Source: CAYUKK01 sp964445305
Lineage (GTDB): Bacteria; Acidobacteriota; Aminicenantia; Aminicenantales; UBA8522
Reading direction: 5' to 3'
DNA: 28,804 nucleotides
Assembly (NCBI GenBank): GCA_964445305.1
Contig: CAYUKK010000068.1
Span: forward strand, 1-28,804
Below, in pieces: positions 1-8,510 of the stretch; position 1 is the first letter of the stretch; the number at the start of each line of letters is the position of its first letter. The translations under genes and the position numbers were made by a program. The notes under the pieces are model-generated. The model worked only from the letters and a program-made list of their open reading frames with translations. It had not been told where the DNA came from and did no database searches.

Positions 1-1
1 C

Positions 2-442
2 CCCCAATCCAGCAAGCCTTATTCCGTCGTCTATCTTCTCAATACCGATCCTGACCTGCCGGCGCCGGCGCGACTCTGGATTCGGGGGAAGCCGGGAGGC
101 GAATTCGTGCTCCCGCCGAACGAGATGCGGCTGGCCTATATCTTTGACGATATCATCATCGTCCCCGAAGACAAGAGGGTGGACCTTGCGGCCTGGGAAG
201 AAAGTGGTCAAGAACCCGAATTCCGTTTCTACAACGCCGCCGCCCAGAAAATCGAAGTCTTCAACCTGAACGCCGCCCCGCGCCGCCTCCGCATCAACGG
301 CCGCGTTCTGACTTGCCGGCCGGGCGAAACAGCGCCTTTTGCGGTCGCCGTAGCGGTCGATCCTGCTCGCCGGGCCTTTTTCGCCCCTGATTTTCTCGAT
401 GAACCAGAGATCGACTGGCGGCCCACGAGCTTACCTTATTAG
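2..442 (+). CDS. C-terminal fragment of an unrecognised protein (5' end outside window)
   Basis: The reading frame is open from position 2 to the TAG ending at 442, so the gene begins upstream of the window. A GTG at 107 lies in the same frame, but coding-like sequence continues upstream of it, so I do not take it as the start. The visible 146 residues contain many short hydrophobic stretches separated by polar turns, such as ARLWIRG, LAYIFDDIIIV and IEVFNLN, which suggests a beta-rich C-terminal domain. There is no cysteine cluster, P-loop or membrane segment. I do not recognise the family and assign no function. The protein ends in SLPY and a gap of 433 nt without a gene follows. Confidence 0.6.
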   Translation, partial: PQSSKPYSVVYLLNTDPDLPAPARLWIRGKPGGEFVLPPNEMRLAYIFDDIIIVPEDKRVDLAAWEESGQEPEFRFYNAAAQKIEVFNLNAAPRRLRINGRVLTCRPGETAPFAVAVAVDPARRAFFAPDFLDEPEIDWRPTSLPY

Positions 443-875
443 CTTTACTGCTTTGATAATTTTTTCGTCCCAGCGGCCCGCCCTGTGGTTATGCTCTTTA
501 TCTTCGGACTTTTTGATTACGACGGGAGAGCGAAGGACAACCCCTCCGGCCTTACCTGGAGAGTATTAAGGCAGAAGACCTGGTCTGATATTTTCAATTC
601 TTCTTGGATTCCGAGGCCTCGCCCGATTACTTTTCAGGTTCATCTCCCATTTAATTGGTAAAAGCTTGAATGATCTTTATGGAAAAGTAACGAAGGTAAT
701 GCCCCCCGTTTGATAACTTGGCGAACTTTCTCACCGCGGGATAATTCACCGCCTTGGCCAGACAACACCATTCATCGATGGCTTTGGAGGCTTTGTCCCC
801 TATTTTCAAATGGCGGGGATTCGACTAAAATAGCCCTCTGACTGGAAGATTGAAGAAGATGAGATTAACAAAGCG
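443..875. other. Intergenic region upstream of smc, no gene seen
   Basis: This 433-nt stretch has no plausible coding sequence. It is more AT-rich than its surroundings and contains a small inverted repeat, GCCTTA at 549-554 and TAAGGC at 567-572, with a 12-nt loop. That repeat has no U tract, so it is not a convincing terminator. The only element I can support is the promoter near the right end at 803-831. Confidence 0.5.
803..831 (+). promoter_or_regulatory. Sigma-70-type promoter for the smc operon
   Basis: A -35 box TTTTCA (803-808, 4 of 6 matches to consensus) and a -10 box TAAAAT (826-831, 5 of 6) are separated by exactly 17 nt. Transcription would start near 838, leaving a leader of about 38 nt before the smc ATG. 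This is a pattern match only. Confidence 0.5.
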
Positions 876-3800
876 ATGATCATCAAGAAGCTCGAGCTCC
901 AGGGGTTCAAGTCCTTTCCCGAGCGAACCCGGATGGTTTTCCATCCGGGCATAACAGCCATCATCGGGCCAAATGGAACGGGCAAGAGCAACATTGTCGA
1001 CGCCATCGTCTGGGTGCTGGGTGGACAGCGCCAGAAGGGGCTGCGCGGGGAGAAAACCGAGCATATCATCTTCAACGGCAACACCAAGAGGCCTCCGTTG
1101 GGCATGGCCGAGGTCTCCCTCTACCTCGAGGACGAGGGCGAGGAGATTTCCATCGCCCATCGGGTCTTCCGCTCGGGAGAAAGCGAATACCGACTCAACG
1201 GAAAAGCGGCCCGTCTCAAGGATATCCAGGATGCCCTGTGGAAGAGAGCCGTGGCCGAAAAAGAGTATTTTGTCATCGAGCAGGGAAGCATCGGCCTCCT
1301 CCTGACGACCAAGCCATCGGAGAAGAGGCTTTTCCTCGAAGAGGCAGCCGGCACAGCCTTCTACAAAGACAAAAAGAAAGAAGCCCAGAGCAAGCTGGCT
1401 TCGAGCGAACAAAACCTTGTCCGTCTGGAAGACATCCTCAGCGAAGTGGCTCGCGCCAAAAACTCGCTCCAGCGCCAAGCGCAAGCAGCTGCCCGCTACC
1501 GGAAGCTGAGGGAAAAAATCCGCGAGCTCACCGCTCTCAACTTCCGACGCAGGCTCGAGAGCCTCGAGCTAAGACATGAACAGGTAAGCCGGTCCCACAG
1601 CGACTGCTTGCTCGAAGAAAAGACCCTCACCGCCCAGCTCAAATCAGAAGAGCGGGAGCTGGCTGAAAAGAGAGAACAGGCCTGGGAGCTCGAAAAAAAA
1701 ATCAAAGTAAACCAGGACCTCCTCCTGGCCCTCGATGCCCAGCTCCATCGGACGGAAGCCGAAAAAGAGAGGGAATGGCGGCGAACCGAGCTCTTCAAGG
1801 AGAAGATGGAGAAAGTGGCGGCCGCGGCTTCGGAGTTCGAGAAAGAAATAGAGCGCCTGGAGGCGGCCATCGCCGAAGGCCGGGCTGAGCTCGCCATCCT
1901 GGAAAAAGCCAGCCAGGAAAAAGAAGCGGAAATCGCCCGGAGAGAATCCTCCTTTTTCTCCGGAGGGAGGGACGCGGCTGGCCTGGAAAAATCTATCCAG
2001 GCTTTAAAAGAAGAGCATCTCAGGATACTTTCAGAGCTCACCGAGCTCAAGAATGAAGCTCGAGAAGACGGAAAAGAGATGGATTTGCTCGTCCGCCAGG
2101 AAGCTAAGCTCGTCAGCCGGTCTGACGAGGAGGAATCCCTCCAAATGGCCAAAGAGAAAGAGCTTTTGGAGCTCGAAAAAGAGCTGGCTGAAGAGGAACA
2201 GGTCCTCCGGGCGCGGGAAGAAAAGGTGGCCGGTTTCCAGGAAAAGTTGGCCCGCCAGAAGGAGCACGCTTTTGAGCTCCGCCGCCGCCTCGATGAGCTC
2301 GAGCGGGCGAGGGGCGAGGACTTGACCAAGCTCGAGGCACTCCGGAGAATCGAAGCCGCCTCGCGATCTTCTGCGCGGGCGAACGACCTCCCCCTGGCGA
2401 TCGGTCGACTGGCCGATTTGATTGAGGCGGACGGCGAGACAGCCGCTCTCATCGACGGCCTCTGGAAAGAAGAGATAAACTCCTTCGTCATCCCCGCCCT
2501 CGAATTCCTCCGCCAAGCCCAAGAAAAAGGCCTGGCGGGCTCCTTCCTCCTTGTGCGTGAGGCCGGGCAGGAAACGTCTCCTCCTCTTCCCCAGCATCCC
2601 CATGTTATGGGCACGCTCAAAAGCCGTCTGCGGCCTTCCCGGGAGATCAAGGATTATATCGGCCAGCTCGAAGATGCGCTCATCGTCCGCGATGTCCAGA
2701 CGGCGATCGAACTCTGGCTGCTCTTCCCGACCTTCAATTACCTCACGCCGGCTGGCGACGTGCTTTTTTCCTCCGGACTCCTTAAGGTCGGCCGGAAGGA
2801 GGAGGGAGCTTACAGTCTGGCCAAGGAAATCCAGAATCTCGAAGAAAAAACGCGCCGCAGCCAGGCCGACGCTTTGCCTCTTCGTTCCGAGCTCGAGCAA
2901 ACGCTCGCTCGGTTAACCGGCCTGGAAGAAGAACTCAGCGCTGAGACAGCTCGCTGCGATGAGCACCGCCAGCGCATCCTCAGTGGCGAGAGGACAAGGA
3001 TTTCGCTCACCACCGAGCTCAAGAAAATCTCCTCGGCCCGCGACCTCCTCGGACGCGAGCTCGAGGCCGTCCGCCAGGACTTGGAAACTCTCTCCCGGAA
3101 GAGAGAAGCCAAGCTCCAGCGAATCCGCCAGCTCGAGGATGAGGAACGGGCGCTCAAAGCCAGCCTGGAGGTGGCGGAAAACAACCTTTTCCTCGAACGG
3201 GGTGGGAAGGCCGAGGAGGAAAAGCGTCTTATTGAGCTTCGCGCCGCCGTCGAACTCATCCAGGAGAAAATCCGTCACTCCTCCCTCAAGCTTGACGAGC
3301 TCGCCGAGAGGCGCGATAGCCTCCGGCGAAAGCTGGCCACTTCCAAGCAGGATATCGAAGCGGCCCGGAGTGGAAGCGCCGAGAGCCAGGGGATGCAACA
3401 AGCGTTAGAGGAGAAAGCAAAAAAATTAGCCGAACAAAGAACGGTCGCTCAAGCTGAACTCGACGCGGACAAAGCGACGCTTGACCGATTGCGCCAGGAA
3501 GAACAGCAGGGCGAAAAAAGGCTGGCTGAGCTGCGGGAAACTCTGGAGAACAAAAAGGAAGAGCGAGTCCGCTTCGAAGTGGCCAAGGCCGAAATCGACA
3601 GGGACCTCGTCAACCTCGAAGAGGCCTGCTGGCAGGAGCTCAAAAAAACCCTCGATGAAATCAAAAAAGAGCCTGTTCCCCGTGAACTTGGGGAAGTCCA
3701 TGTCGAGGAAGAACTGGCCCGGGCCGAGGAGGAGCTCCAGAAATTCAAGGCCGTTAACCTGATGGCGGAAGAGGAATACCTCAGGCATAAGGAGCGCTAC

Positions 3801-4358
3801 GACTTCCTCGTCCAGCAGCGCAACGACGTCCGGGAGTCCATCGCCTCGACTCTCGAGGCCATCCGCCAGATCGACGAAGAGAGCAAGAATCAATTCTTGG
3901 CTGCTCTGGCGGAGGTTAACGCCCACTTCCAGGAAGTCTTCTCCATCCTTTTTAAGGGGGGGAATGCGGGGGTCCGACTGGTGGACGAATCCGACCCGCT
4001 CGAAAGCGGCGTCGAGATTATCGCCCAGCCGCCAGGCAAGAAGGTCCAGAACATCAACCTCCTTTCCGGGGGGGAGAAGAGCCTGGCCGGGCTGGCCTTC
4101 CTCTTTGCCATGTTCCGTTACAAGCCCACCCCTTTCTGCATCCTGGACGAGGTGGACGCTGCCCTCGACGACGCCAACCTCGCCCGCTTCCTGGAGCTGA
4201 TGAGAACCTTCAAAAAGGATACCCAATTCATCATCGTCACCCATAACTACAAAACCATGGAGGTGGCCGATTACATCTACGGCACCACCATGGCCGAGCC
4301 CAACATCACCCGGCTTTACTCGGTGAAGCTGGAGAAGCAGCAGGAGCTGATTCCTTAG
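876..4358 (+). CDS. smc: Chromosome segregation protein SMC
   Basis: Encodes a 1160-residue SMC ATPase, close to the usual bacterial length (about 1150-1190). SMC dimers entrap and extrude DNA loops with ScpA and ScpB to organise and segregate the chromosome. The N-terminal head has Walker A GPNGTGKS at residues 31-38. Two long Glu/Lys/Arg/Leu-rich coiled-coil arms (about 165-500 and 665-1000) flank a non-heptad hinge (about 505-665). The C-terminal head carries the ABC signature LLSGGEKSLAG near residue 1062, Walker B with the catalytic glutamate in CILDEVDAALDD near 1088, and the switch THNYKTM. The Walker A serine of most SMCs (GPNGSGKS) is threonine here, a conservative change. No scpA or scpB is in the window. 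The next gene starts 4 nt after the stop, so the two are probably cotranscribed. Confidence 0.97.
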   Translation: MIIKKLELQGFKSFPERTRMVFHPGITAIIGPNGTGKSNIVDAIVWVLGGQRQKGLRGEKTEHIIFNGNTKRPPLGMAEVSLYLEDEGEEISIAHRVFRSGESEYRLNGKAARLKDIQDALWKRAVAEKEYFVIEQGSIGLLLTTKPSEKRLFLEEAAGTAFYKDKKKEAQSKLASSEQNLVRLEDILSEVARAKNSLQRQAQAAARYRKLREKIRELTALNFRRRLESLELRHEQVSRSHSDCLLEEKTLTAQLKSEERELAEKREQAWELEKKIKVNQDLLLALDAQLHRTEAEKEREWRRTELFKEKMEKVAAAASEFEKEIERLEAAIAEGRAELAILEKASQEKEAEIARRESSFFSGGRDAAGLEKSIQALKEEHLRILSELTELKNEAREDGKEMDLLVRQEAKLVSRSDEEESLQMAKEKELLELEKELAEEEQVLRAREEKVAGFQEKLARQKEHAFELRRRLDELERARGEDLTKLEALRRIEAASRSSARANDLPLAIGRLADLIEADGETAALIDGLWKEEINSFVIPALEFLRQAQEKGLAGSFLLVREAGQETSPPLPQHPHVMGTLKSRLRPSREIKDYIGQLEDALIVRDVQTAIELWLLFPTFNYLTPAGDVLFSSGLLKVGRKEEGAYSLAKEIQNLEEKTRRSQADALPLRSELEQTLARLTGLEEELSAETARCDEHRQRILSGERTRISLTTELKKISSARDLLGRELEAVRQDLETLSRKREAKLQRIRQLEDEERALKASLEVAENNLFLERGGKAEEEKRLIELRAAVELIQEKIRHSSLKLDELAERRDSLRRKLATSKQDIEAARSGSAESQGMQQALEEKAKKLAEQRTVAQAELDADKATLDRLRQEEQQGEKRLAELRETLENKKEERVRFEVAKAEIDRDLVNLEEACWQELKKTLDEIKKEPVPRELGEVHVEEELARAEEELQKFKAVNLMAEEEYLRHKERYDFLVQQRNDVRESIASTLEAIRQIDEESKNQFLAALAEVNAHFQEVFSILFKGGNAGVRLVDESDPLESGVEIIAQPPGKKVQNINLLSGGEKSLAGLAFLFAMFRYKPTPFCILDEVDAALDDANLARFLELMRTFKKDTQFIIVTHNYKTMEVADYIYGTTMAEPNITRLYSVKLEKQQELIP

Positions 4359-4362
4359 GCGG

Positions 4363-5847
4363 ATGAAAGTCCAACTCTACGTCCCGCCCGGCGGCTATTT
4401 CGCCGAGCGTTGGTCGAAAGGCACATCCATGCCGCCGCTGGGCATTCTTTCCATCGCCGCCGTCCTGGAAAAAGAGGGCATCGATGTCGAGGTCGTTCCG
4501 GCGGACATCCTCAAGCTGGGCTGGCGAGACATCGCCAAAAAAATCCAAAACGACCGGCCCGACATTGTCGGCGTCACGTCGACAACAGAGAATAGATTCC
4601 AGAGCTTCAAACTGGTGAAAGTGGCTCGAAAAGCTCATCCCCCCGCCTTGATCGTCATGGGCGGTCCTCACGCCTCCATGGCGGCTGAGGACACCCTCGC
4701 CCATCTGAACGAGCTCGATGTCGTCGTTCGTGGAGAGGGAGAGCTGACCATGCTCGACCTCTGCCGGGCCGTGGCCAGGAGACGCGATATCAACAGCATC
4801 AGCCACGTCGCTGGCCTGTCTTACCGCAATGGAGCGAGGATTGTCTCTAACAAGCCCCGCTCCCCCATCCACAACCTCGACGGCCTGCCTTTTCCGGCCT
4901 TCCATCTGGTTCCCTTCGAAAAGTACAATTTCAAGGTCGATGTTCCCGGCCACGGGCCATTGCCGGCCATCAACCTCATGACCAGTCGCGGCTGTCCGTT
5001 CAATTGCAATTTCTGCGCCACGCCAATCAACTGGGGGCGTTCCGTCCGCGTGCGCAGTCCCGAAAACGTCGTCCAGGAAATCGAGGGCCACATCCTTGAG
5101 CGTCAGGCGAGGGTCATCCATTTTTACGACGATACCTTCAACGTCAGCCAGAAACGGGTCGAGGACATCTGTCGTCTCCTCATCGAGAGAAAACTCCCTG
5201 TTTTCTGGCAATGTGAAATCCGCATCGACCTCATGACCAAGCCTCTTCTTGCCAGGATGAAGGAGGCCGGGCTATTCTACGTGTCGTTCGGTCTCGAGGC
5301 TGGTTCGGAGAGAGTCCGCAACGAAATCATCAACAAGAAAATCAAAATCCAGGACTTCCACAACATCATTGCCTGGTGCCGGGAGCTCGAAATTATCCCT
5401 AACGCCTTCTTTATTTTTAGCCATCCGACGGAAACCTGGGAGGAAGCTCAAGAAACCATACGGCTCATCGAACAATACCGGGACCAAGTCGAGGCCAGTG
5501 TGGCCATCCTCCACATTTACCCTGGAACGCCGCTGGAAAGGACGGCCCGCGAGAGGGGCATCCTGCCGGACGATTTTTCCTGGACAAAAAGTCACCCGCG
5601 AGGTATTATCACGTTGCCGACGGCACAGGGAGATGTGCCTCTTTTCCTGGACAAGCTTTCCTGGGCTCAAGTGAGCGAGCTCCTTTTCCGCTGGTCCTTC
5701 TCCGGTGGCCGCATCTCCATCGCCCGGAAAATCCCCCGGGTTGTGGCCAACGTCCGCTCCTGGCCGGACATGAAAAGGTATATGGTTATGGCCCTGGTTT
5801 ATCTGCGTCTTAAAATAAAAAAGATATTGAGAAAAAGGCGCGCTTAG
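4363..5847 (+). CDS. B12-binding domain radical SAM protein
   Basis: Encodes 494 residues. The N-terminal 150 residues resemble a cobalamin-binding Rossmann-like domain (MPPLGILSIAAVLEKEGIDV, then DIVGVTSTT and VMGGPHAS). A radical SAM barrel follows, with the 4Fe-4S/SAM motif CPFNCNFC; its cysteines are C211, C215 and C218. Downstream motifs FYDDTF, QCEIRIDL and VSFGLEAGS are typical of this class, which includes BchE-, HpnR- and PhpK-like enzymes. Family members typically perform methylations or difficult rearrangements on unactivated carbon; the substrate here cannot be read from sequence. The canonical cobalamin-ligating DxHxxG motif is not evident, as in many members of this group. The gene starts 4 nt after smc and ends 24 nt before the symporter. 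A basic C-terminal tail (KIKKILRKRRA) is present. Confidence 0.88.
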   Translation: MKVQLYVPPGGYFAERWSKGTSMPPLGILSIAAVLEKEGIDVEVVPADILKLGWRDIAKKIQNDRPDIVGVTSTTENRFQSFKLVKVARKAHPPALIVMGGPHASMAAEDTLAHLNELDVVVRGEGELTMLDLCRAVARRRDINSISHVAGLSYRNGARIVSNKPRSPIHNLDGLPFPAFHLVPFEKYNFKVDVPGHGPLPAINLMTSRGCPFNCNFCATPINWGRSVRVRSPENVVQEIEGHILERQARVIHFYDDTFNVSQKRVEDICRLLIERKLPVFWQCEIRIDLMTKPLLARMKEAGLFYVSFGLEAGSERVRNEIINKKIKIQDFHNIIAWCRELEIIPNAFFIFSHPTETWEEAQETIRLIEQYRDQVEASVAILHIYPGTPLERTARERGILPDDFSWTKSHPRGIITLPTAQGDVPLFLDKLSWAQVSELLFRWSFSGGRISIARKIPRVVANVRSWPDMKRYMVMALVYLRLKIKKILRKRRA

Positions 5848-5871
5848 GGAGCTCGCCGAAAGGAGGCCCAT

Positions 5872-7338
5872 ATGCCTGTTTATCTCTACATCATCCTCGC
5901 TTATCTCCTTCTCCTCACCGTTCTCAATTTCATCCGCGCCCGCCGGGTTAAAAGTCAAGAGGACTTCATGGTGGCGGGCCGCTCCCTTAAGTGGCAGGTC
6001 ATGGTCTTCACCTTGATCTGCACCTGGATCGGCTCGGGCACTTTCATCAGCGGCGCGGAGTTCGCCTCCAAGGCGGGTCTCTCAGCCCTCTGGCTTGCCG
6101 CCGGGGCCTGGGTGGGGATCGTCGTCATCTACTTTTTGGCCGGAAAAATCCACACCTTTGGCCAGTATACAGTCGGAGATGTCCTGGAGGTTCGCTACGG
6201 ACCAGCGGCTCGCCTCTTTGGGGCCATCGCCCTCGTCCTCTCCTTTATAGCCATCGTCTCCTACCAGTTTGTGGCTGGCGGCTTCATCCTCAATGTCGTC
6301 ACCGATGGCCGCGTCCCTGAATCGCTGGGCACCATCATCGCCGCTGTGTTCGTCATCCTCTTCACCGCCCTCGGTGGAATGGTCGCCATCGCCTACACAG
6401 ACCTTCCCAACGGCATCATCATTGTCCTGGCCTGTCTTCTGGCGGTGCCTTTTGTCTACTTGGCGGCGGGTGGATATAGCCAGGCCAGCCAGGTGCTCGA
6501 CCCCGGCTACTTCGCCGTCGTCAACAACCAATTTGGAGCTCATCCCTGGCTCAAAGTCCTCGGCTATTTCCTGTCGACGATGTTCCTCCTCATGGGCGTT
6601 CAAAGCATGTACCAGAAATTCTACAGCGCCCGCACAGCCCGCGATGCCAGGAAAGCGGTTGTCTGGTGGACGCTGGGGACGATTTTTGTCGAGACGGTCG
6701 TCGTCGTTATCGCTGTGTTTGCTTACAGCAAGCTCCAAAACCAGATTGACCTGAGTGTGCCCAAGGAAGGCGGAAAAATCGTCCTGATGGCAGCCCGAAA
6801 GCTTGTCCCCGCTCCTATCGGAATCCTCCTCCTCGGCGCTGCCTGCGCTGTCGTTCTGTCGACCGGCATGAACTATCTCCTCTCGCCCACGACGACCCTC
6901 ATGCGGGATATTTATCAGCGTTTCCTCAAGCGAGACGCCAGCCAGAAGAGCATGGTCGCGCTTCAGAAAGTCCTCGTCGTCTTCGTCGGCGTCCTCGCCT
7001 TCCTCCTCGCCGTCGAGCTCAAGAGCGTCCTGGCCATGAGCTTTTTTGCCTATACCATCTACGGAGTGGCCATCACCCCGGCGCTCATCGCTGCCCTCGC
7101 CTGGAAGCGGGCGACGCGAGCGGGGGGGCTGGCCTCGATCATCTCGGGCACAGTCGTCTGCGTTTTCTTCTTCATCATGTCGAAGGTTCTGCCCCCGGCC
7201 AAAGTTCCAGAAGGTGACCCGTGGGGAATCCCCCTCATCTATCCTGCCCTCCTCGCCTCCCTCGTCTCCCTCATCGTTGTCAGCTTGCTCACCAAAAAGC
7301 CCAAGCCTGAAGAGCTCGAAAAATTCTTCAAGAAATGA
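5872..7338 (+). CDS. Sodium:solute symporter family (SSS) transporter
   Basis: Encodes 488 residues of mostly hydrophobic sequence compatible with about 13 membrane helices, the usual size for SSS/SLC5 transporters such as PutP, PanF and SglT. These couple uptake of a small organic solute to sodium entry across the inner membrane. Family-like features include an N-terminal helix followed by a SQEDFMVAGRSL motif, the glycine/serine-rich GSGTFISGAEFASKAG stretch near residues 58-73, YTVGDVLEVRYG, and a late STGMNYLLSPTTTLMRDIYQRF motif. The start is well supported by AAAGGAGG just upstream of the ATG. Substrate specificity is not evident. The 3' end overlaps the deacetylase start by 4 nt (ATGA), which suggests translational coupling with the next gene. 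Confidence 0.92.
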   Translation: MPVYLYIILAYLLLLTVLNFIRARRVKSQEDFMVAGRSLKWQVMVFTLICTWIGSGTFISGAEFASKAGLSALWLAAGAWVGIVVIYFLAGKIHTFGQYTVGDVLEVRYGPAARLFGAIALVLSFIAIVSYQFVAGGFILNVVTDGRVPESLGTIIAAVFVILFTALGGMVAIAYTDLPNGIIIVLACLLAVPFVYLAAGGYSQASQVLDPGYFAVVNNQFGAHPWLKVLGYFLSTMFLLMGVQSMYQKFYSARTARDARKAVVWWTLGTIFVETVVVVIAVFAYSKLQNQIDLSVPKEGGKIVLMAARKLVPAPIGILLLGAACAVVLSTGMNYLLSPTTTLMRDIYQRFLKRDASQKSMVALQKVLVVFVGVLAFLLAVELKSVLAMSFFAYTIYGVAITPALIAALAWKRATRAGGLASIISGTVVCVFFFIMSKVLPPAKVPEGDPWGIPLIYPALLASLVSLIVVSLLTKKPKPEELEKFFKK

Positions 7339-8369
7339 AAACCGGCATCGTCAAGGATTGGCGCTACCTCGAGCACACCATGGGCGAGCACCACCCGGAA
7401 AGCCCGAAAAGACTCGAGGTCATTTATCGAATGGTCGAAGGAGAGCCGGCTCTGGCTTCTCTTCCTTGCGTCGAGCCGCGTCCGGCCGCTGAAGAGGAAA
7501 TCGCCTCTATCCACACTCCCGCCTACATCGAATCCATTCGGGAGACAGCCCACCACCCGCGGGTTTATCTCGACCCGGATACTTCCACCTGCCCACGCTC
7601 CTATGAAGTGGCCCGGCTGGCTGTGGGCGGGTTGATCGAAGCAGCGGGCAGAATCATGGCCGGACATCTCGACAACGCCTTTGCCCTCGTTCGGCCCCCT
7701 GGTCACCACGCTGAAGCCTCCCAGGCCCGGGGGTTCTGCATCTTCAACAACATCGCCATTGCCGCCGAGCATCTCATCCAGCAGCACGCCTTGCGACGCC
7801 TTCTCATCGTCGATTGGGACCTCCACCACGGGAACGGCACGCAGCACGCATTCTATGGCCGGGATGACGTCCTCTATTTCTCGGTCCACCAATTTCCTCA
7901 CTATCCGGGAACGGGCTACTGGAATGAGGTCGGAAATGGCAAGGGAGAAGGCTTCACCATCAACGTGCCCCTCGCCCCTGGCAAAACAGACGAGGACTAT
8001 CTCTTCATTTTCGACCGCCTGCTCGCGCCCGTGGCTGCGGAATTCAAGCCCGAGTTTATCCTCGTTTCCGCCGGGTTCGATATCTTCGCCGGTGACCCTC
8101 TGGGCGGCATGATGGTCAGCCCAGCCGGGTTCTCGGCTCTTACTCACATTCTCCTTAGATTGGCCCAGGAGTTTGCGTCCGGTCGGCTCCTTCTCTCCCT
8201 TGAAGGCGGCTACAACCTCCGTGGACTCGAAGAAGGAGTGAGGAACGTGCTGTTCACCCTCAAGGAAGGTGGGGCAGCGAGCTATTCTCGAGGCGAATGC
8301 TCGCCGACCACGATGGAAGAACTCAGGCCTGTTTTCCAAGTCGTCAGAAAATTCTGGGCCCTTGAATAA
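7335..8369 (+). CDS. Histone deacetylase family / AcuC-like deacetylase
   Basis: Encodes 344 residues matching the zinc-dependent arginase/deacetylase fold of bacterial AcuC, acetylpolyamine amidohydrolases and class I/II HDACs. All the active-site parts are visible: RPPGHHAE with the His pair at 124-125, the zinc ligands D162 and H164 in VDWDLHHGNGT, the third ligand D254 in AGDPLGG, and the transition-state tyrosine Y293 in EGGYNL. The protein should therefore be catalytically competent. It would remove acyl groups from lysines or small acetylated amines in the cytoplasm. Its start overlaps the symporter stop by 4 nt. Coupling to a transporter fits either acetylated-substrate catabolism or protein deacetylation; the sequence does not decide between them. 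Confidence 0.93.
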   Translation: MKTGIVKDWRYLEHTMGEHHPESPKRLEVIYRMVEGEPALASLPCVEPRPAAEEEIASIHTPAYIESIRETAHHPRVYLDPDTSTCPRSYEVARLAVGGLIEAAGRIMAGHLDNAFALVRPPGHHAEASQARGFCIFNNIAIAAEHLIQQHALRRLLIVDWDLHHGNGTQHAFYGRDDVLYFSVHQFPHYPGTGYWNEVGNGKGEGFTINVPLAPGKTDEDYLFIFDRLLAPVAAEFKPEFILVSAGFDIFAGDPLGGMMVSPAGFSALTHILLRLAQEFASGRLLLSLEGGYNLRGLEEGVRNVLFTLKEGGAASYSRGECSPTTMEELRPVFQVVRKFWALE

Positions 8370-8510
8370 GATAGCCACGGTTCCAGGCCTGTCCCCAGAT
8401 GCGCCACTCGTCCCCTTTTAAGGACAGAAAAAGAAGGCTTAAGCTAAAAAATAAAGGTAAGCTTCCTGGCATGCTTTTTGCTTTCTTCCTCATGAGGATA
8501 GGAGAATGAA

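Noticed and set aside
1496..2900. Long minus-strand open frames opposite smc
   Set aside because: They lie opposite the SMC coiled coil; the translations are Ser/Arg/Leu low-complexity mirrors of Glu/Lys/Leu codons.
885..3760. Very frequent GAGCTC palindromes in smc
   Set aside because: They are Glu-Leu codon pairs (GAG CTC) in the coiled coil and need no other explanation.
3426..4244. A 272-codon minus-strand open frame opposite the C-terminal SMC head
   Set aside because: The opposite strand encodes the SMC signature and Walker B motifs; this frame has no family resemblance.
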